Shown here: positions 41,354 to 52,526 of the stretch, piece after piece
Position numbering within the stretch: the stretch's first letter is position 1
Layout: each line of letters begins with the position of its first letter
Notes under the pieces: generated by a model
Told to the model about the DNA's origin: nothing
Seen by the model: the letters and a program-made list of their open reading frames with translations, nothing else
Databases searched by the model: none
Assembly: GCA_012838205.1 (NCBI GenBank)
Contig: DUPR01000024.1
Coordinates: 65,273-129,272, forward strand
Direction: 5' to 3'
Length of the DNA stretch: 64,000 nucleotides
Source: Methanobacterium sp.
GTDB taxonomy: Archaea > Methanobacteriota > Methanobacteria > Methanobacteriales > Methanobacteriaceae
Made by a program: the position numbers and the translations under genes

Positions 41354-42628
41354 TCACAAAATTGTTCCCTTAAGATAAGTACTCTTGGAATGGGTTATTT
41401 CTACATCAAAAAAATTACCCAATGAAGCTTCATCAACAATTACTGTTTTATAAGAATCTGTACGACCAATATAACCTCCTTTACTCCCTTTATCAGTGAT
41501 TAGGATCCTTTGAGAGGTTCCTATTAATTTTTTGTTATTTGAAGAAGCTATCTTGTTTTTAAGATCATTCAAACGTTTGGAACGGTTTTTAATCACTTGG
41601 TGATCATTTTCATCCATTTTTGATGCTAGAGTGCCGGGACGATGGTAATATTTCGAAATATGCAAAAAATCAGGCCGTATTGCATTAATTGCATCAAGAC
41701 TATCCTGAAATGCGGCTTCATCCTCTGTGGGATATCCTACAATAATATCTGTAGAAATGGAAAGATGTGGCAGTTCTGATTTAAAATAATTTATAATTTC
41801 AAGGTATTCCTCAACTGAGTGTCCTCTATTCATATCCGATAAGACTTGGTTGTTTCCACTCTGCAAAGGCAGATGAAGAAATTTATAGACTTTTTCATTT
41901 TTGAAGGAGTTAATTATAGATTCAATATCATCAGCAACATTTCGGGGGTGCATCATTCCTACCCTAACTTTGAAATTGCCAGGAATGCTAGTTGTTTGGT
42001 TTATAATATCTGATAGATTATCTCCAGAATCTTTTCCATAGGCAGCGGTGTCTTGGGCGGTGAGTTGGATTTCCATACAAGAATCTGCCACTGCTTGCTC
42101 TGCTTCACTTTTTAAAAAATTTAGGGGATAGCTTTGTAGTTTTCCTCGTGCAAATCTGGTACAACAATAACTGCATTTCCCAAGGCATCCTTCACAAATC
42201 TGCATAATATGTACAAGGGGATTAGAACGCCTCTTAGGAAGGCAAGTCTTTATTTCATTATCTTGACCTGTTTTTCTCTTAATATCATCCCTCATAATTG
42301 CCTTAACAACTTCGGGAATAGACTTAATTCTACGCGAACCAATCCATCCAGCTTTAGGAGCCAATCTTTCCAGTTTCACAGGATCAATATCCACCATACA
42401 CCCAGCAACAACCAGTTTTTTATGAGGATAAATATCCTGAACTTTCTGGATGTGGTTTATGATCTTCTGTTCTGTGGGCAGTTTAACATAACAAGTATTC
42501 AAAATGATAATATCTGCTTGTTCAATAGATTTAACAGATTTTATTCCTTGTTCTTCCAGTAAGCCAACCATTATCTGTGAATCAGCTTGATTGAAAGTAC
42601 AACCAAAAGTTTCAATATAAAATTTCAT
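41354..42628 (-). CDS. MiaB-like tRNA methylthiotransferase (archaeal e-MtaB type)
   Basis: About 424 residues. The N-terminal UPF0004 domain starts MKFYIETFGCTFNQADSQIM with cluster cysteines (FGC, LNTC, VAGC). The radical SAM site CLGKCSYCCTRFARG is near residue 150. A TRAM domain is C-terminal (ILITDKGSKGGYIGRTDSYKTVIV). It is expected to add a methylthio group to t6A37 in ANN-decoding tRNA. The frame opens with an ATG at 42637; the ATG at 42628 gives the family start. Pcm lies upstream on the same strand with a 120 bp gap. Confidence 0.92.
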   Translation of the reverse strand: MKFYIETFGCTFNQADSQIMVGLLEEQGIKSVKSIEQADIIILNTCYVKLPTEQKIINHIQKVQDIYPHKKLVVAGCMVDIDPVKLERLAPKAGWIGSRRIKSIPEVVKAIMRDDIKRKTGQDNEIKTCLPKRRSNPLVHIMQICEGCLGKCSYCCTRFARGKLQSYPLNFLKSEAEQAVADSCMEIQLTAQDTAAYGKDSGDNLSDIINQTTSIPGNFKVRVGMMHPRNVADDIESIINSFKNEKVYKFLHLPLQSGNNQVLSDMNRGHSVEEYLEIINYFKSELPHLSISTDIIVGYPTEDEAAFQDSLDAINAIRPDFLHISKYYHRPGTLASKMDENDHQVIKNRSKRLNDLKNKIASSNNKKLIGTSQRILITDKGSKGGYIGRTDSYKTVIVDEASLGNFFDVEITHSKSTYLKGTIL

Positions 42629-42757
42629 GTTAATCATGATTCAGACAAATTTCATTTTAAATATATTTCAGTGATTATACAAGCAAAATTTAATGATGTA
42701 ATTCATTTGCAAACAGTTTTTCAGATACATGAGATGAATTTAATAGTTGAATTGGGT

Positions 42758-43414
42758 TTAATCTTCAGGCCAGCCATATTCTCCTATCATGGGAACAAAT
42801 GCAACTCCGCCCAAATCTTTAGACTTGAATTCATCCTCTGAGATCCGCTGAACAGATACCAGTTCCTGGAAATAATTTTCAGACCCCATTGGTATAATTA
42901 AGTTCCCACCGATTTTCAATTGCTTTTTAAGTGGTTGGGGAATTTTAGGTGCGCTGGCTGTTCCATAAATCCTGTCAAATGGTGCTTTTTCAGGATATCC
43001 TAAAGTTCCATCCCCAATGATAACAGTAACTTGGTGGTTGTGCCCAGTTTTTTTAAGGTTCTCCTTGGCCTTTCTTGCCAGAGATGGTATTCTCTCTATA
43101 GTGTAAACATGACCTGAAATACCAATTATCTCGGATACTACTGCAGCATTGTAACCGAATCCAGTTCCAATCTCAAGTATATTCATTCCTTCATTGAGTT
43201 TTAATTTTTCTGCTATAATGGCCACCATATGTGGTGCAGATATGGTTTGTCCCTTCCCAATTGGTAGGGGACGATCTAAGTAGGCATAGGCTCTGATTTC
43301 AGGAGGCATGAACTCTTCACGAGGTACATTTAGCATTGCTTTTTTAACTTTTTCAGTCCTTATGTAACCTTGGTTACATAGTTTTTCCACCAATTCTTCT
43401 CTTTGGTCCATCAT
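42758..43414 (-). CDS. pcm: Protein-L-isoaspartate O-methyltransferase
   Basis: 218 residues, class I SAM methyltransferase. It contains PIGKGQTISAPHMVA, the signature substrate loop of PCMT, and then NILEIGTGFGYNAAV for SAM binding, and ILIIGDGTLGYPEKAPFDRI-like segments. It repairs isoaspartyl damage in aged proteins. AAGGTGAT precedes two adjacent ATG codons (43414 and 43411); either could be used. It is followed by the tRNA methylthiotransferase and preceded by a zinc-finger protein. Confidence 0.95.
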   Translation of the reverse strand: MMDQREELVEKLCNQGYIRTEKVKKAMLNVPREEFMPPEIRAYAYLDRPLPIGKGQTISAPHMVAIIAEKLKLNEGMNILEIGTGFGYNAAVVSEIIGISGHVYTIERIPSLARKAKENLKKTGHNHQVTVIIGDGTLGYPEKAPFDRIYGTASAPKIPQPLKKQLKIGGNLIIPMGSENYFQELVSVQRISEDEFKSKDLGGVAFVPMIGEYGWPED

Positions 43415-43472
43415 CTAATCACCTTAAATTGTAATGGGATTAAATGGGAAAAAATGAAAACATGATCTGAAA

Positions 43473-44090
43473 TTAGTAAATATTTTCGTTTTCAACAATT
43501 TTAGAGGTTAAATCATATTGGAATTTATCTTTATGACTTGCTGGTCTAGAATAGATCCTTTTAATCTGTTCTGCAAGGGCGCCCCCTCTTCTGATCTTGG
43601 AAGTTATAGTCTTCATGGATTTAATGCGAAATACTACATTTCCCATTTTCACCACATCACCAACCGTGAATTGGAAATCTCTTTCCACTTCAACTTTTTT
43701 TGATAACACTCTACCACCATAATCTATTGATATTCCTATTCTAGCCGGCCCTGCCAGCGATGCTGCCCAGATAGTTTCTAACTCTGAAACGTGGCTTTTA
43801 AGGACTCGACCTCCCCTTTTATTTTCAAGTGAGGTTATTTCTGCTTCTTCACCATCAACTACTAATACCTCCCCAACTTGGAGAATTTCATCAGGATATA
43901 GTTTAATCTGTTTTTTTTCAGATTGAGAAAATTTACTTATAATGATTCTGCAATCTACCATCTTAGGGATTTTTATAGTTTCTCTGAAGGTGTTTCCACA
44001 TTCATGACACTTTATGAGAACTTCTTTAGTGTTTTTACCCTTAGTTTTGAGAATTTCATGAGATTGAAAGTTACATACTGGACATTTCAT
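43473..44090 (-). CDS. HVO_0476-family zinc-finger protein
   Basis: About 205 residues. The N-terminal zinc ribbon is CPVCN and CHECGNTF (MKCPVCNFQSHEILKTKG). Then come beta-rich repeats (IKLYPDEILQVGEVLVVDGEEAEIT and FTVGDVVKMGNVVFRIKSMKTI), which resemble small OB or SH3-type barrels. The family is archaeal and conserved, and its function has not been established to my knowledge. The frame opens at 44129; the ATG at 44090 has GAGG at proper spacing. Confidence 0.8.
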   Translation of the reverse strand: MKCPVCNFQSHEILKTKGKNTKEVLIKCHECGNTFRETIKIPKMVDCRIIISKFSQSEKKQIKLYPDEILQVGEVLVVDGEEAEITSLENKRGGRVLKSHVSELETIWAASLAGPARIGISIDYGGRVLSKKVEVERDFQFTVGDVVKMGNVVFRIKSMKTITSKIRRGGALAEQIKRIYSRPASHKDKFQYDLTSKIVENENIY

Positions 44091-44305
44091 TGTTTTTTCC
44101 TCACATAAAATAAAAAAATAAGTATCCAAAAATCTTTTGGATTATTACAATTTCCGCATGGATTATTTTTCTATAACGATTAAATTAAGATTTAGATAAT
44201 ATACAAATACAAATTTAAACTATGTTTTTGTAATTGTAAAAACTTTATTGTAAAAATTTAATTAATAGTCAATTTCTAAAGATTAGTGTTATTTGATTAT
44301 AATTG

Positions 44306-44809
44306 TTAAAACCGGCCTTTTTCTTTCTTTTCTTTGAGGTAATGTTTAACCAGACCTCCGTCATGAAGTATTTCTCGCATGAAATCGTGGAAAGGTTGTA
44401 TGGTAACAGTCACACCGGTGTTTAAGTTTTTTATCACACCGTCTTTAAGGTTTATCATAAGTTCTTCCCCATTATCAGCTTGGATATCAGCTACAATAAC
44501 TGGTAACCCTATATTTATAGCATTACGATAGAAGATGCGTGCGAATGACTTGGCAACAATTGCATCCACACCAGCATGTTTTAAAGCCACTGGTGCTTGT
44601 TCTCGTGAAGAACCGCAGCCAAAGTTCCAGCCGGCAACTATTATATCACCCTTGTTCACATTTTTCGCAAACTCAGGATCTTCTCCTTCCATTACATGGC
44701 TGGCAAGTTCATCTAAACTGAAGGTTCTCAAATAACGTCCGGGTATGATGACATCAGTATCTATGCTGTCCCGGAATTTCCAAACTTTACCCTTTATTTT
44801 ATCAGTCAT
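44306..44809 (-). CDS. hacB: Methanogen homoaconitase small subunit (HacB type)
   Basis: About 167 residues of the LeuD/aconitase swivel-domain family. The substrate loop reads YLRTF (in PGRYLRTFSLDEL). YLRT marks the methanogen homoaconitase small subunit, whereas isopropylmalate isomerases carry YLVY-type loops (established for the MJ1271/MJ1277 pair). GWNFGCGSSREQAP is the catalytic serine loop. With the large subunit it isomerises homocitrate and longer homologues in coenzyme B synthesis. The large subunit is not in this window. It lies 32 bp after mptG. Confidence 0.82.
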   Translation of the reverse strand: MTDKIKGKVWKFRDSIDTDVIIPGRYLRTFSLDELASHVMEGEDPEFAKNVNKGDIIVAGWNFGCGSSREQAPVALKHAGVDAIVAKSFARIFYRNAINIGLPVIVADIQADNGEELMINLKDGVIKNLNTGVTVTIQPFHDFMREILHDGGLVKHYLKEKKEKGRF

Positions 44810-44841
44810 GTTAATCATATAATTGGTTAATTTAATGCAAT

Positions 44842-45834
44842 CTATCTATAGATGCAACCATAATTTTGAGCCTCACTTTCCATTACATAGCCACCCACCC
44901 CTTCAAGGGCATCATGTGCAGCACTCACTATATCCTTAGCACTGTCAGTGATTGCATAAATGGTGGGTCCAAATGAACTCATACCCACACCTGGAGCACC
45001 GGCATCCCGGAGTAGATTCATTATTTCCCCTATCACCGGCTTTTGCAACTGATTTTCTATCTTTTTAAAACCGATATCTTGGATGCGATTAACACTATCC
45101 CCAAATGCATCCAGATCTTTTTCCAAAACTGCAGGCATCATTTTCATCAAGAGGAGGTGAGACATTTGCTGCACCTCTTCTAATGGTATTGGACAGTATT
45201 CCTGGAAAATATTAACTTCTTCAGTTCCTGAAACATTCTTTTTAACATCAGGAATGACCAAAATCACCTTCCATTCTTCTGGAAAATCATATCTGGCGAG
45301 TATGGGTGTTGGTAATGCTTTTGAAGCAGATGATGGTAAAAATTCGCGCTTATCATCACAATGATGGCCTCCATCAATAATGAAACCACCATTTTCAAAT
45401 GAGGCCACACCTATGCCTGAAGTACCTCCCCGACCCACTATGCTGGCAATTTTTGGTACCTCAATTTCATGTTTAACAGAATCAGAAATCAGTTTACCTA
45501 CAGCCAGAGATAATTGGGTTCCAGAACCTAAACCAGAATGAGATGGGAAATTTTCATGGACAATAAAGGTTAATCCTTTATCAATCCCTAAATACTTCAT
45601 CATTTTTATGGCGGAAGATCCTATTCTATCTACATAATCTTCAATATTACTTTTAGAAAGATTTTTTGGCTTAATGAATTCTACTTGAACTCCAGTGCCC
45701 TTTTCTTTCAGTTCTAGAACTAAAGATGGTTTTTTGAGGGTGAGTCCAACTCCGCCATCAATGCGGCCTAATGAACCATTAAGGTCAAGTAAAGATAGAT
45801 GAAGACGTGAAGGAGTTTGAATTAGCAATTCCAC
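44842..45834 (-). CDS. mptG: Beta-ribofuranosylaminobenzene 5'-phosphate synthase
   Basis: 330 residues of the GHMP-like superfamily. It joins p-hydroxybenzoate (or p-aminobenzoate) to PRPP with loss of CO2, the first step of the arylamine half of methanopterin. Motifs are TPSRLHLSLLDLNG at the start, FPSHSGLGSGTQLSLAVG near residue 95-112, GVASFENGGFIIDGGHH and GAPGVGMSSFGPT. The start codon is GTG, nine bases after the stop of the radical SAM gene, so these are probably co-transcribed. Confidence 0.94.
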   Translation of the reverse strand: MELLIQTPSRLHLSLLDLNGSLGRIDGGVGLTLKKPSLVLELKEKGTGVQVEFIKPKNLSKSNIEDYVDRIGSSAIKMMKYLGIDKGLTFIVHENFPSHSGLGSGTQLSLAVGKLISDSVKHEIEVPKIASIVGRGGTSGIGVASFENGGFIIDGGHHCDDKREFLPSSASKALPTPILARYDFPEEWKVILVIPDVKKNVSGTEEVNIFQEYCPIPLEEVQQMSHLLLMKMMPAVLEKDLDAFGDSVNRIQDIGFKKIENQLQKPVIGEIMNLLRDAGAPGVGMSSFGPTIYAITDSAKDIVSAAHDALEGVGGYVMESEAQNYGCIYR

Positions 45835-45843
45835 AACCAGTTA

Positions 45844-47332
<1,489 letters not shown>

Positions 47333-47460
47333 TAGTTTATGTGTGTTGAAAATTTGTTGAAACTCAATATAATGATTATATATACTTGAGCGATCAATCA
47401 GCTTTATAGTATTTATGGTTGAGTGCATAACTATTATCCTGTTTTAATCGGAGGTTAACT

Positions 47461-48051
47461 ATGGACCCTAGTGTTTTCAGTGTTTTAATTTTATCAGCTT
47501 ATGCTATATACTTTATGTTACCCGCTTACCTAGCAAATGCCAGTGCCCTTACCTTTGGGGGAGGAACACCCCTGGATATGGGCCTATCTTTGAAAAACGG
47601 TTACAGATTACTTGGAGATGGCGTAACCTTAAAAGGAACCGTTATTGGAATATTAATTGGGGCTGTGATTGGCTTGATTCAAGGTATTTTTACTGGTAAC
47701 TTGATACATGACATGTTAATGGTTGGAGATCCAGCAATCAGCATGATGGTTCAAGGAACTATAGCTAATAATGCTATGGAAGGCATAGTACTAGGTTTAA
47801 CCCTTGGAATCGGAGCTATTATTGGAGATGCTTGTGGTAGTTTCATCAAGAGAAGGTTCAAAGTTGAAAGAGGGAAACCTATACCCATTATAGATCAGTT
47901 AGACTTTGTGGTGGGTGCACTGATATTGTCATCTTTAGTTACAGCCATCCCATTCTATTTGGTTGTATTTATACTAATCATAACTTTGTTCTTGCATCTG
48001 GGCACAAATACCATCGCGTATTTATTGGGAATAAAAAATGTTTGGTACTGA
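47461..48051 (+). CDS. carS: CDP-archaeol synthase
   Basis: 196 residues, polytopic membrane protein. The signature is GDACGSFIKRRFKVERGKPIPIIDQLDFV (CDP-alcohol cytidylyltransferase-like motif). Five or so membrane helices are seen (SVLILSAYAIYFMLPAYLA, TVIGILIGAVIGLIQGI, and two at the C-terminus). It activates unsaturated archaetidic acid with CTP, feeding polar head-group attachment. GGAGG precedes the ATG. It diverges from the Tes-like gene across about 140 bp. Confidence 0.9.
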   Translation: MDPSVFSVLILSAYAIYFMLPAYLANASALTFGGGTPLDMGLSLKNGYRLLGDGVTLKGTVIGILIGAVIGLIQGIFTGNLIHDMLMVGDPAISMMVQGTIANNAMEGIVLGLTLGIGAIIGDACGSFIKRRFKVERGKPIPIIDQLDFVVGALILSSLVTAIPFYLVVFILIITLFLHLGTNTIAYLLGIKNVWY

Positions 48052-48191
48052 GCAGTTATTTGATAAGTAATCAATATTTATGATAGAAAAACATTGATAT
48101 TTGGATATAACGTTAGATTTATTGATTTGTCCAACATATACGTCTTATTTTTTTTCTTTATAGAAATAATGGACTTATCATTTATGATCAT

Positions 48192-48875
48192 CTAATTAGC
48201 TGCTTGAAGCACATTGAAACTGGTACTGAACAGTTGATAAGTGTTTATAGCGGCTTCCAATTGGTTGTTCCACTCGGGTATCTCGTATACGAAAACCGGG
48301 TAGCCTGCATTGGTTAACGGCCTATCAATTTGATTTACTGAACTACTTTGAGCACGTTTAGTTGATGAACCAGGGTAGAAATTAAATTGAGGAAGTAACT
48401 GGTGAACTGCTTCTGCCAGGGATACTGATTGGTAGTCATGAGTTGGGGTGGCTATGTAATATCCTTCACCATAACCTGGTTCATGGTCATGGGCAATGAT
48501 CACTAACTGATAATCATTTTTTTTTATATCAGGAATTACGTATTCTTCAACCAGATTTTGTCCATTCTGTCGACCAACATAAAAGTCTTGTGGTTGGCTT
48601 GTTACTGTCACATGGTAGTCAATTATTTCCACTTTATTGAGTAATGCAAAGAGTTTCACTACATGAGGAACCAGGTTGGTAGCCAATTCTTCCCTGGGAT
48701 GCATGCCAGTAATCACCGCAATCTTTGCGTTTGGGGTGCCATAATGAGAATAGACATCTTTGGTAACGTACCCCTGTTGATTTGAGCCTAAATTAGTGTG
48801 TTGACTGAAATTGGCAAACATGTAAACAGCGCCAATAACCAGTAAAACTATCATAATTATTGAACTATTTTTCAT
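48192..48875 (-). CDS. Secreted or anchored M14-like peptidase/deacylase, putative
   Basis: 227 residues. Residues about 5-23 are a hydrophobic signal or anchor ([18 protein letters not shown]). [20 protein letters not shown] contains H-x-x-E as in the M14 carboxypeptidase/AstE zinc site. [23 protein letters not shown] supplies further histidines, and [10 protein letters not shown] a glutamate near the C-terminus. The protein would lie outside the membrane. The family is uncertain and the zinc role is an inference. Wall peptide or solute turnover is a possible role. The gene stands alone. Confidence 0.55.
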   Translation of the reverse strand: MKNSSIIMIVLLVIGAVYMFANFSQHTNLGSNQQGYVTKDVYSHYGTPNAKIAVITGMHPREELATNLVPHVVKLFALLNKVEIIDYHVTVTSQPQDFYVGRQNGQNLVEEYVIPDIKKNDYQLVIIAHDHEPGYGEGYYIATPTHDYQSVSLAEAVHQLLPQFNFYPGSSTKRAQSSSVNQIDRPLTNAGYPVFVYEIPEWNNQLEAAINTYQLFSTSFNVLQAAN

Positions 48876-48980
48876 ATGAACAACCTTATAGTGAGAGTAA
48901 ACATGAGATAATTTTATTTATAATTTATTAAGATGTTTTTAAATCATTTAAGTCTTATATTTTAGTATAATAATATACTA

Positions 48981-50006
48981 TTACTTTTTTTTCATGAATT
49001 CTTCCATGAGAAGAGCAGTTCCCACTGCAGGTGCCACAACACAATCTTTTCGGGACAGAATTTCGTCCATAGTTATAACCTCTAAATTCAGTATTTCTGC
49101 TGCTTTAGATCCTATGATATTCATTCCTAATCCTGTGGCAACGACCAGATCCAAATTCTCTCTACCGGTAACCTCTTTAAGTGCTTCAGCAACTTTTTCC
49201 ACTTGAATTCTGTAGATATGCTGAGCAATTTCCAATACTTCTTTTTGGCTTAATGAATCAAGATCTCCACATACCACCCTTGATAATCTTAAAAGACAAT
49301 CTTCTTTGGATATGCCTCCACTGTCAGGTGTTTCTGTAGTGTAATCAGCAGGGTCAATATTTCCCAAAACCAGATGAACATCTGCTGATACTGCAAATAG
49401 TTCCGATGCCACCCTCACCCATCTATTTTTTAAAGGGACTTTATCTAGTATAGTTGCTACATTTGTACGTAAGGCTCCAGTGTATACTAATTCACCTGTG
49501 CCCAGTCTTTCTAGATCTGTTCTTCCCCTGGCACATTCTTTACCATTTTTTATGGGAATTATGTCAGTAGTAGTGCTCCCAATATCTATTAAAACACAAT
49601 CCGGATAAATATGAGCAGCAAGTGGTGCTGTGGCTATCCAGTTAGCAGCAGCCAATGCCAATGGATTATTTTTCACACCTTCATAATCAAGCATGCCATT
49701 TAACCCAACAAATCCCAATGGAAGGTCAAATGTTTTTTTGACTCTGTCAATGATGTCTATAACACCTTCAGTTTTATTTAAATAGCCATCTGCCAGTTCT
49801 GCAGTCATTGCAACGCCAACACCATCGATTTCATCCATGTCTGAACCTAACAATTCAATTAGAGTAGAGCTAAGCTCATCTTTTTTGGTCCACATAGGGA
49901 GGTAGCAGTAGTCACTTCTGATATCAATAATTTTTCCTTTACTATCAAATTCTACCACTGCGATATCTGTGTTGGCACCTCCAATATCAAAACCAGCGAT
50001 TTTCAA
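48981..50006 (-). CDS. mfnF: Methanofuran biosynthesis protein MfnF
   Basis: 341 residues of the ASKHA (acetate/sugar kinase) fold, the family of MfnF, which joins the furan phosphate to gamma-glutamyltyramine. The N-terminal phosphate loop is [13 protein letters not shown], the middle motif [15 protein letters not shown], and [16 protein letters not shown] lies at the end. The start codon is TTG, overlapping the TGA of mfnD (TTGA); AAAGGTGAT lies ahead of it. Together with MfnD directly upstream this is a methanofuran gene pair. Confidence 0.88.
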   Translation of the reverse strand: MKIAGFDIGGANTDIAVVEFDSKGKIIDIRSDYCYLPMWTKKDELSSTLIELLGSDMDEIDGVGVAMTAELADGYLNKTEGVIDIIDRVKKTFDLPLGFVGLNGMLDYEGVKNNPLALAAANWIATAPLAAHIYPDCVLIDIGSTTTDIIPIKNGKECARGRTDLERLGTGELVYTGALRTNVATILDKVPLKNRWVRVASELFAVSADVHLVLGNIDPADYTTETPDSGGISKEDCLLRLSRVVCGDLDSLSQKEVLEIAQHIYRIQVEKVAEALKEVTGRENLDLVVATGLGMNIIGSKAAEILNLEVITMDEILSRKDCVVAPAVGTALLMEEFMKKK

Positions 50007-51007
50007 TTTATCACCTTTAACTGCAGACTATCCTTCTTATGAAATTGGATTTCTCCCTCTAATTTTACTTCTGAGGGAAGATAACCCTTTATTGACGCCA
50101 CTAAAGCTTCTCCTAAATTAAAGTTTAGCATCTGTCTTAAGGCAACGTAGGGTGTGGTGATGCGGGAGTTAACTTCTACCAGATGAACCTCATCCTTGAT
50201 GATCATATCCACACCCACATAGCCTTTCACACCATCTAATGATTCTATCGCTTTTTTAGCTATGTTTTTCGCTTTATCTCCATTTGGATGGTTAAATGGT
50301 ATTGCACCCCCATTATAAGTTATAATTCCATTTTCTTGGGAGTTGTTTTGCTTATTTAAACTTAATGGTATTGTTTTTTCCCCATTAGTGAGTAAACTAA
50401 CACTAACACTATCCCCCTCCACCCAATCTTGGAGTAAGAAATAGGGTAGTTTAGTTACATCTTTAACCCTCTCAGCGGCTTTTTTAAATGACTCTGGAGA
50501 ATCAACAACTTGTACTGCTGAACAAGAAACTCCATCTGCAGGTTTAACAACATGTTTGGTTAAAATTTTTTTAGCGTATTTGTCTATATCATCCCAAAAC
50601 ACTTTAACAGTAGGAATGATTGGAACTTCACTTTTAAGAGCCTGATAAGTTAAATATTTATCAGAACATGTATAAACAGCATCAGATGAAGAACCAATAA
50701 CCTCAACACCATTTTTTTCAATTAATCTGGTTAATTTATATAAAATAAAATCTTCTTCAGGAGCTATGGGTAAACAAAAATCATAAAATGAAATATTATT
50801 ATCAATCCACTCTGTTAGATCATCTTCTATTATGATTGGATTGCAATGGTTACTTTTAATTGGAACCGAATTTTTTGAGATTAAAAAACTGGTGTTGAAC
50901 TGTTTTAAATCCATAGTAATACTATTAAGCATTGCTTGGCCTTCTGCAGTGAGAGCGGGATCTTTAACTCCCATTGAAGTTGCATACTCAAATACCAGGA
51001 TATTCAC
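50003..51007 (-). CDS. mfnD: Tyramine--L-glutamate ligase MfnD (ATP-grasp)
   Basis: 334 residues, ATP-grasp superfamily. It couples glutamate to tyramine in methanofuran synthesis. [14 protein letters not shown] and [17 protein letters not shown] are the lysine and adenine-pocket motifs; [22 protein letters not shown] gives the magnesium-binding E and N. The start is GTG, sharing one base with the TAG of the upstream dehydrogenase. It overlaps mfnF by four bases. The tight array implies translational coupling. Confidence 0.9.
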   Translation of the reverse strand: MNILVFEYATSMGVKDPALTAEGQAMLNSITMDLKQFNTSFLISKNSVPIKSNHCNPIIIEDDLTEWIDNNISFYDFCLPIAPEEDFILYKLTRLIEKNGVEVIGSSSDAVYTCSDKYLTYQALKSEVPIIPTVKVFWDDIDKYAKKILTKHVVKPADGVSCSAVQVVDSPESFKKAAERVKDVTKLPYFLLQDWVEGDSVSVSLLTNGEKTIPLSLNKQNNSQENGIITYNGGAIPFNHPNGDKAKNIAKKAIESLDGVKGYVGVDMIIKDEVHLVEVNSRITTPYVALRQMLNFNLGEALVASIKGYLPSEVKLEGEIQFHKKDSLQLKVIN

Positions 51008-52305
51008 TATCTGCCAACTCCCTTAAAAATCACACCACCTTTCTGGAAGGCTTCCCTGTCAAGTACAGGCCGGGTGCATACAATTAAACCATTTTTGATC
51101 ATGGATGGTTTGATATCAAGGTATTTGTCATGATCCGTTATCAGCACCACACAATCACTTGAAAGGGCTGTTTTTAGGTCTACGATTTTGGCTCCCCATG
51201 AATTTATGATGTCAGGGGACACGTAGGGGTCGTTAACTAAGGCAATTGCCCCTTTGTCCATTAAATTTTTGATTAATGGCTCTGCAGGTGTTTCTCGGGC
51301 ATCAGCCACGTTTCCCTTATAAGCAACTCCTAAAATCCCAATTTCAGATCCTTCAATGCTCTTACCAATGTCTTTTAATGCAGATTGAATGATTTTAGAT
51401 ACTTTTCCTGGCATTCCCTCGTTAACCTCCCTTGAAGCTTTTATAAGAGGGGTGTCTACACCATTTTTCTGGGCAGTTTCAACAATAAAGTAGGGATCAA
51501 TGGATAGGCAGTGCCCACCGACACCAGGCCCAGGGGTGTGAATGTTAACCCTTGGATGGTGGTTAGCAGCTTGAATTGCTTCAATGGCATCAACATCTAG
51601 AGAACTGCAAACTAAAGCCAGTTCATTGGCCAGAGCAATGTTAGTATCTCTATAAGTGTTTTCCATTAGTTTAACCATCTCAGCTGTTACTAAGTTTTGA
51701 ACCATGATGATTTCACCTTCAGTAATTCTTTCATAGAGTGAAGCAGCTATTTTAGTGCTTTTAGAATCAATTCCTCCAATTACTCTTGCATTATGAGTCA
51801 TTTCATATAATGTGTTATTGGGAAGGGCTCTTTCAGGAGTATAAGCGACTTTAAAGTCTTTGCCAGCTTTAAATCCACTTTTTTCCAGTAAAGGAATTAC
51901 CAAGTTTTCGCAAGTACCTGGTGGCACAGTACTTTCAATGATAACCAAATCATTCTTCTTTAAATCTTTAGATATAGAATTACAAGCCGATACAACTGCA
52001 GAAAGATCCGATTTTTTGTTTTGGTCCACAGGAGTAGGCACGATAACCATTATTATCTTGGAATTTTCCATAGCATCCTTGGAATCAGTGGTGGCAGATA
52101 AAAGATCCTTTTCAACTGTTTCTTTTACAATTTCATCCAAACCAGGTTCCATGATGGGAGAATGACCCGAGTTTATTATCTCCACATTTTTATAGTTTAT
52201 ATCAACTCCGCATACTTTAAGGCCACTTTTAGCAAGTAATGCGGCTGTTGGCAACCCCATGTGCCCTAAACCAAATATTGCAATGGATGAACTTTCTTTA
52301 GTCAT
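51007..52305 (-). CDS. wecC: Nucleotide-sugar dehydrogenase (UDP-ManNAc dehydrogenase type)
   Basis: 432 residues. The N-terminal NAD Rossmann domain begins [18 protein letters not shown] central domain has [11 protein letters not shown], and the catalytic cysteine is in [13 protein letters not shown]. The C-terminal UDP-sugar domain starts with [21 protein letters not shown]. It oxidises C6 of UDP-N-acetylmannosamine to the uronate used for surface glycans or pseudomurein-type precursors. GGGGATTGATCA precedes the ATG. wecB, which makes its substrate, is 220 bp upstream. Confidence 0.93.
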   Translation of the reverse strand: MTKESSSIAIFGLGHMGLPTAALLAKSGLKVCGVDINYKNVEIINSGHSPIMEPGLDEIVKETVEKDLLSATTDSKDAMENSKIIMVIVPTPVDQNKKSDLSAVVSACNSISKDLKKNDLVIIESTVPPGTCENLVIPLLEKSGFKAGKDFKVAYTPERALPNNTLYEMTHNARVIGGIDSKSTKIAASLYERITEGEIIMVQNLVTAEMVKLMENTYRDTNIALANELALVCSSLDVDAIEAIQAANHHPRVNIHTPGPGVGGHCLSIDPYFIVETAQKNGVDTPLIKASREVNEGMPGKVSKIIQSALKDIGKSIEGSEIGILGVAYKGNVADARETPAEPLIKNLMDKGAIALVNDPYVSPDIINSWGAKIVDLKTALSSDCVVLITDHDKYLDIKPSMIKNGLIVCTRPVLDREAFQKGGVIFKGVGR

Positions 52306-52526
52306 TGATCAATCCCCTAAACAAGTAGTTTTTGATTTGACAATATATAATGCTTTAATTAGTATTTTTTATTTCTGAAAAAGATTTAGTCAGTGTTAAA
52401 ATCTTAATTAATCTTTTTTAATCTTTTTGTTTGCAGTTAAAGGTTAATTAATTTTCAGATTAAGCATCTTTATTATTTTATTTATACATGGAATATTTAA
52501 TTATTGCAAACAAATGATTATGGATG

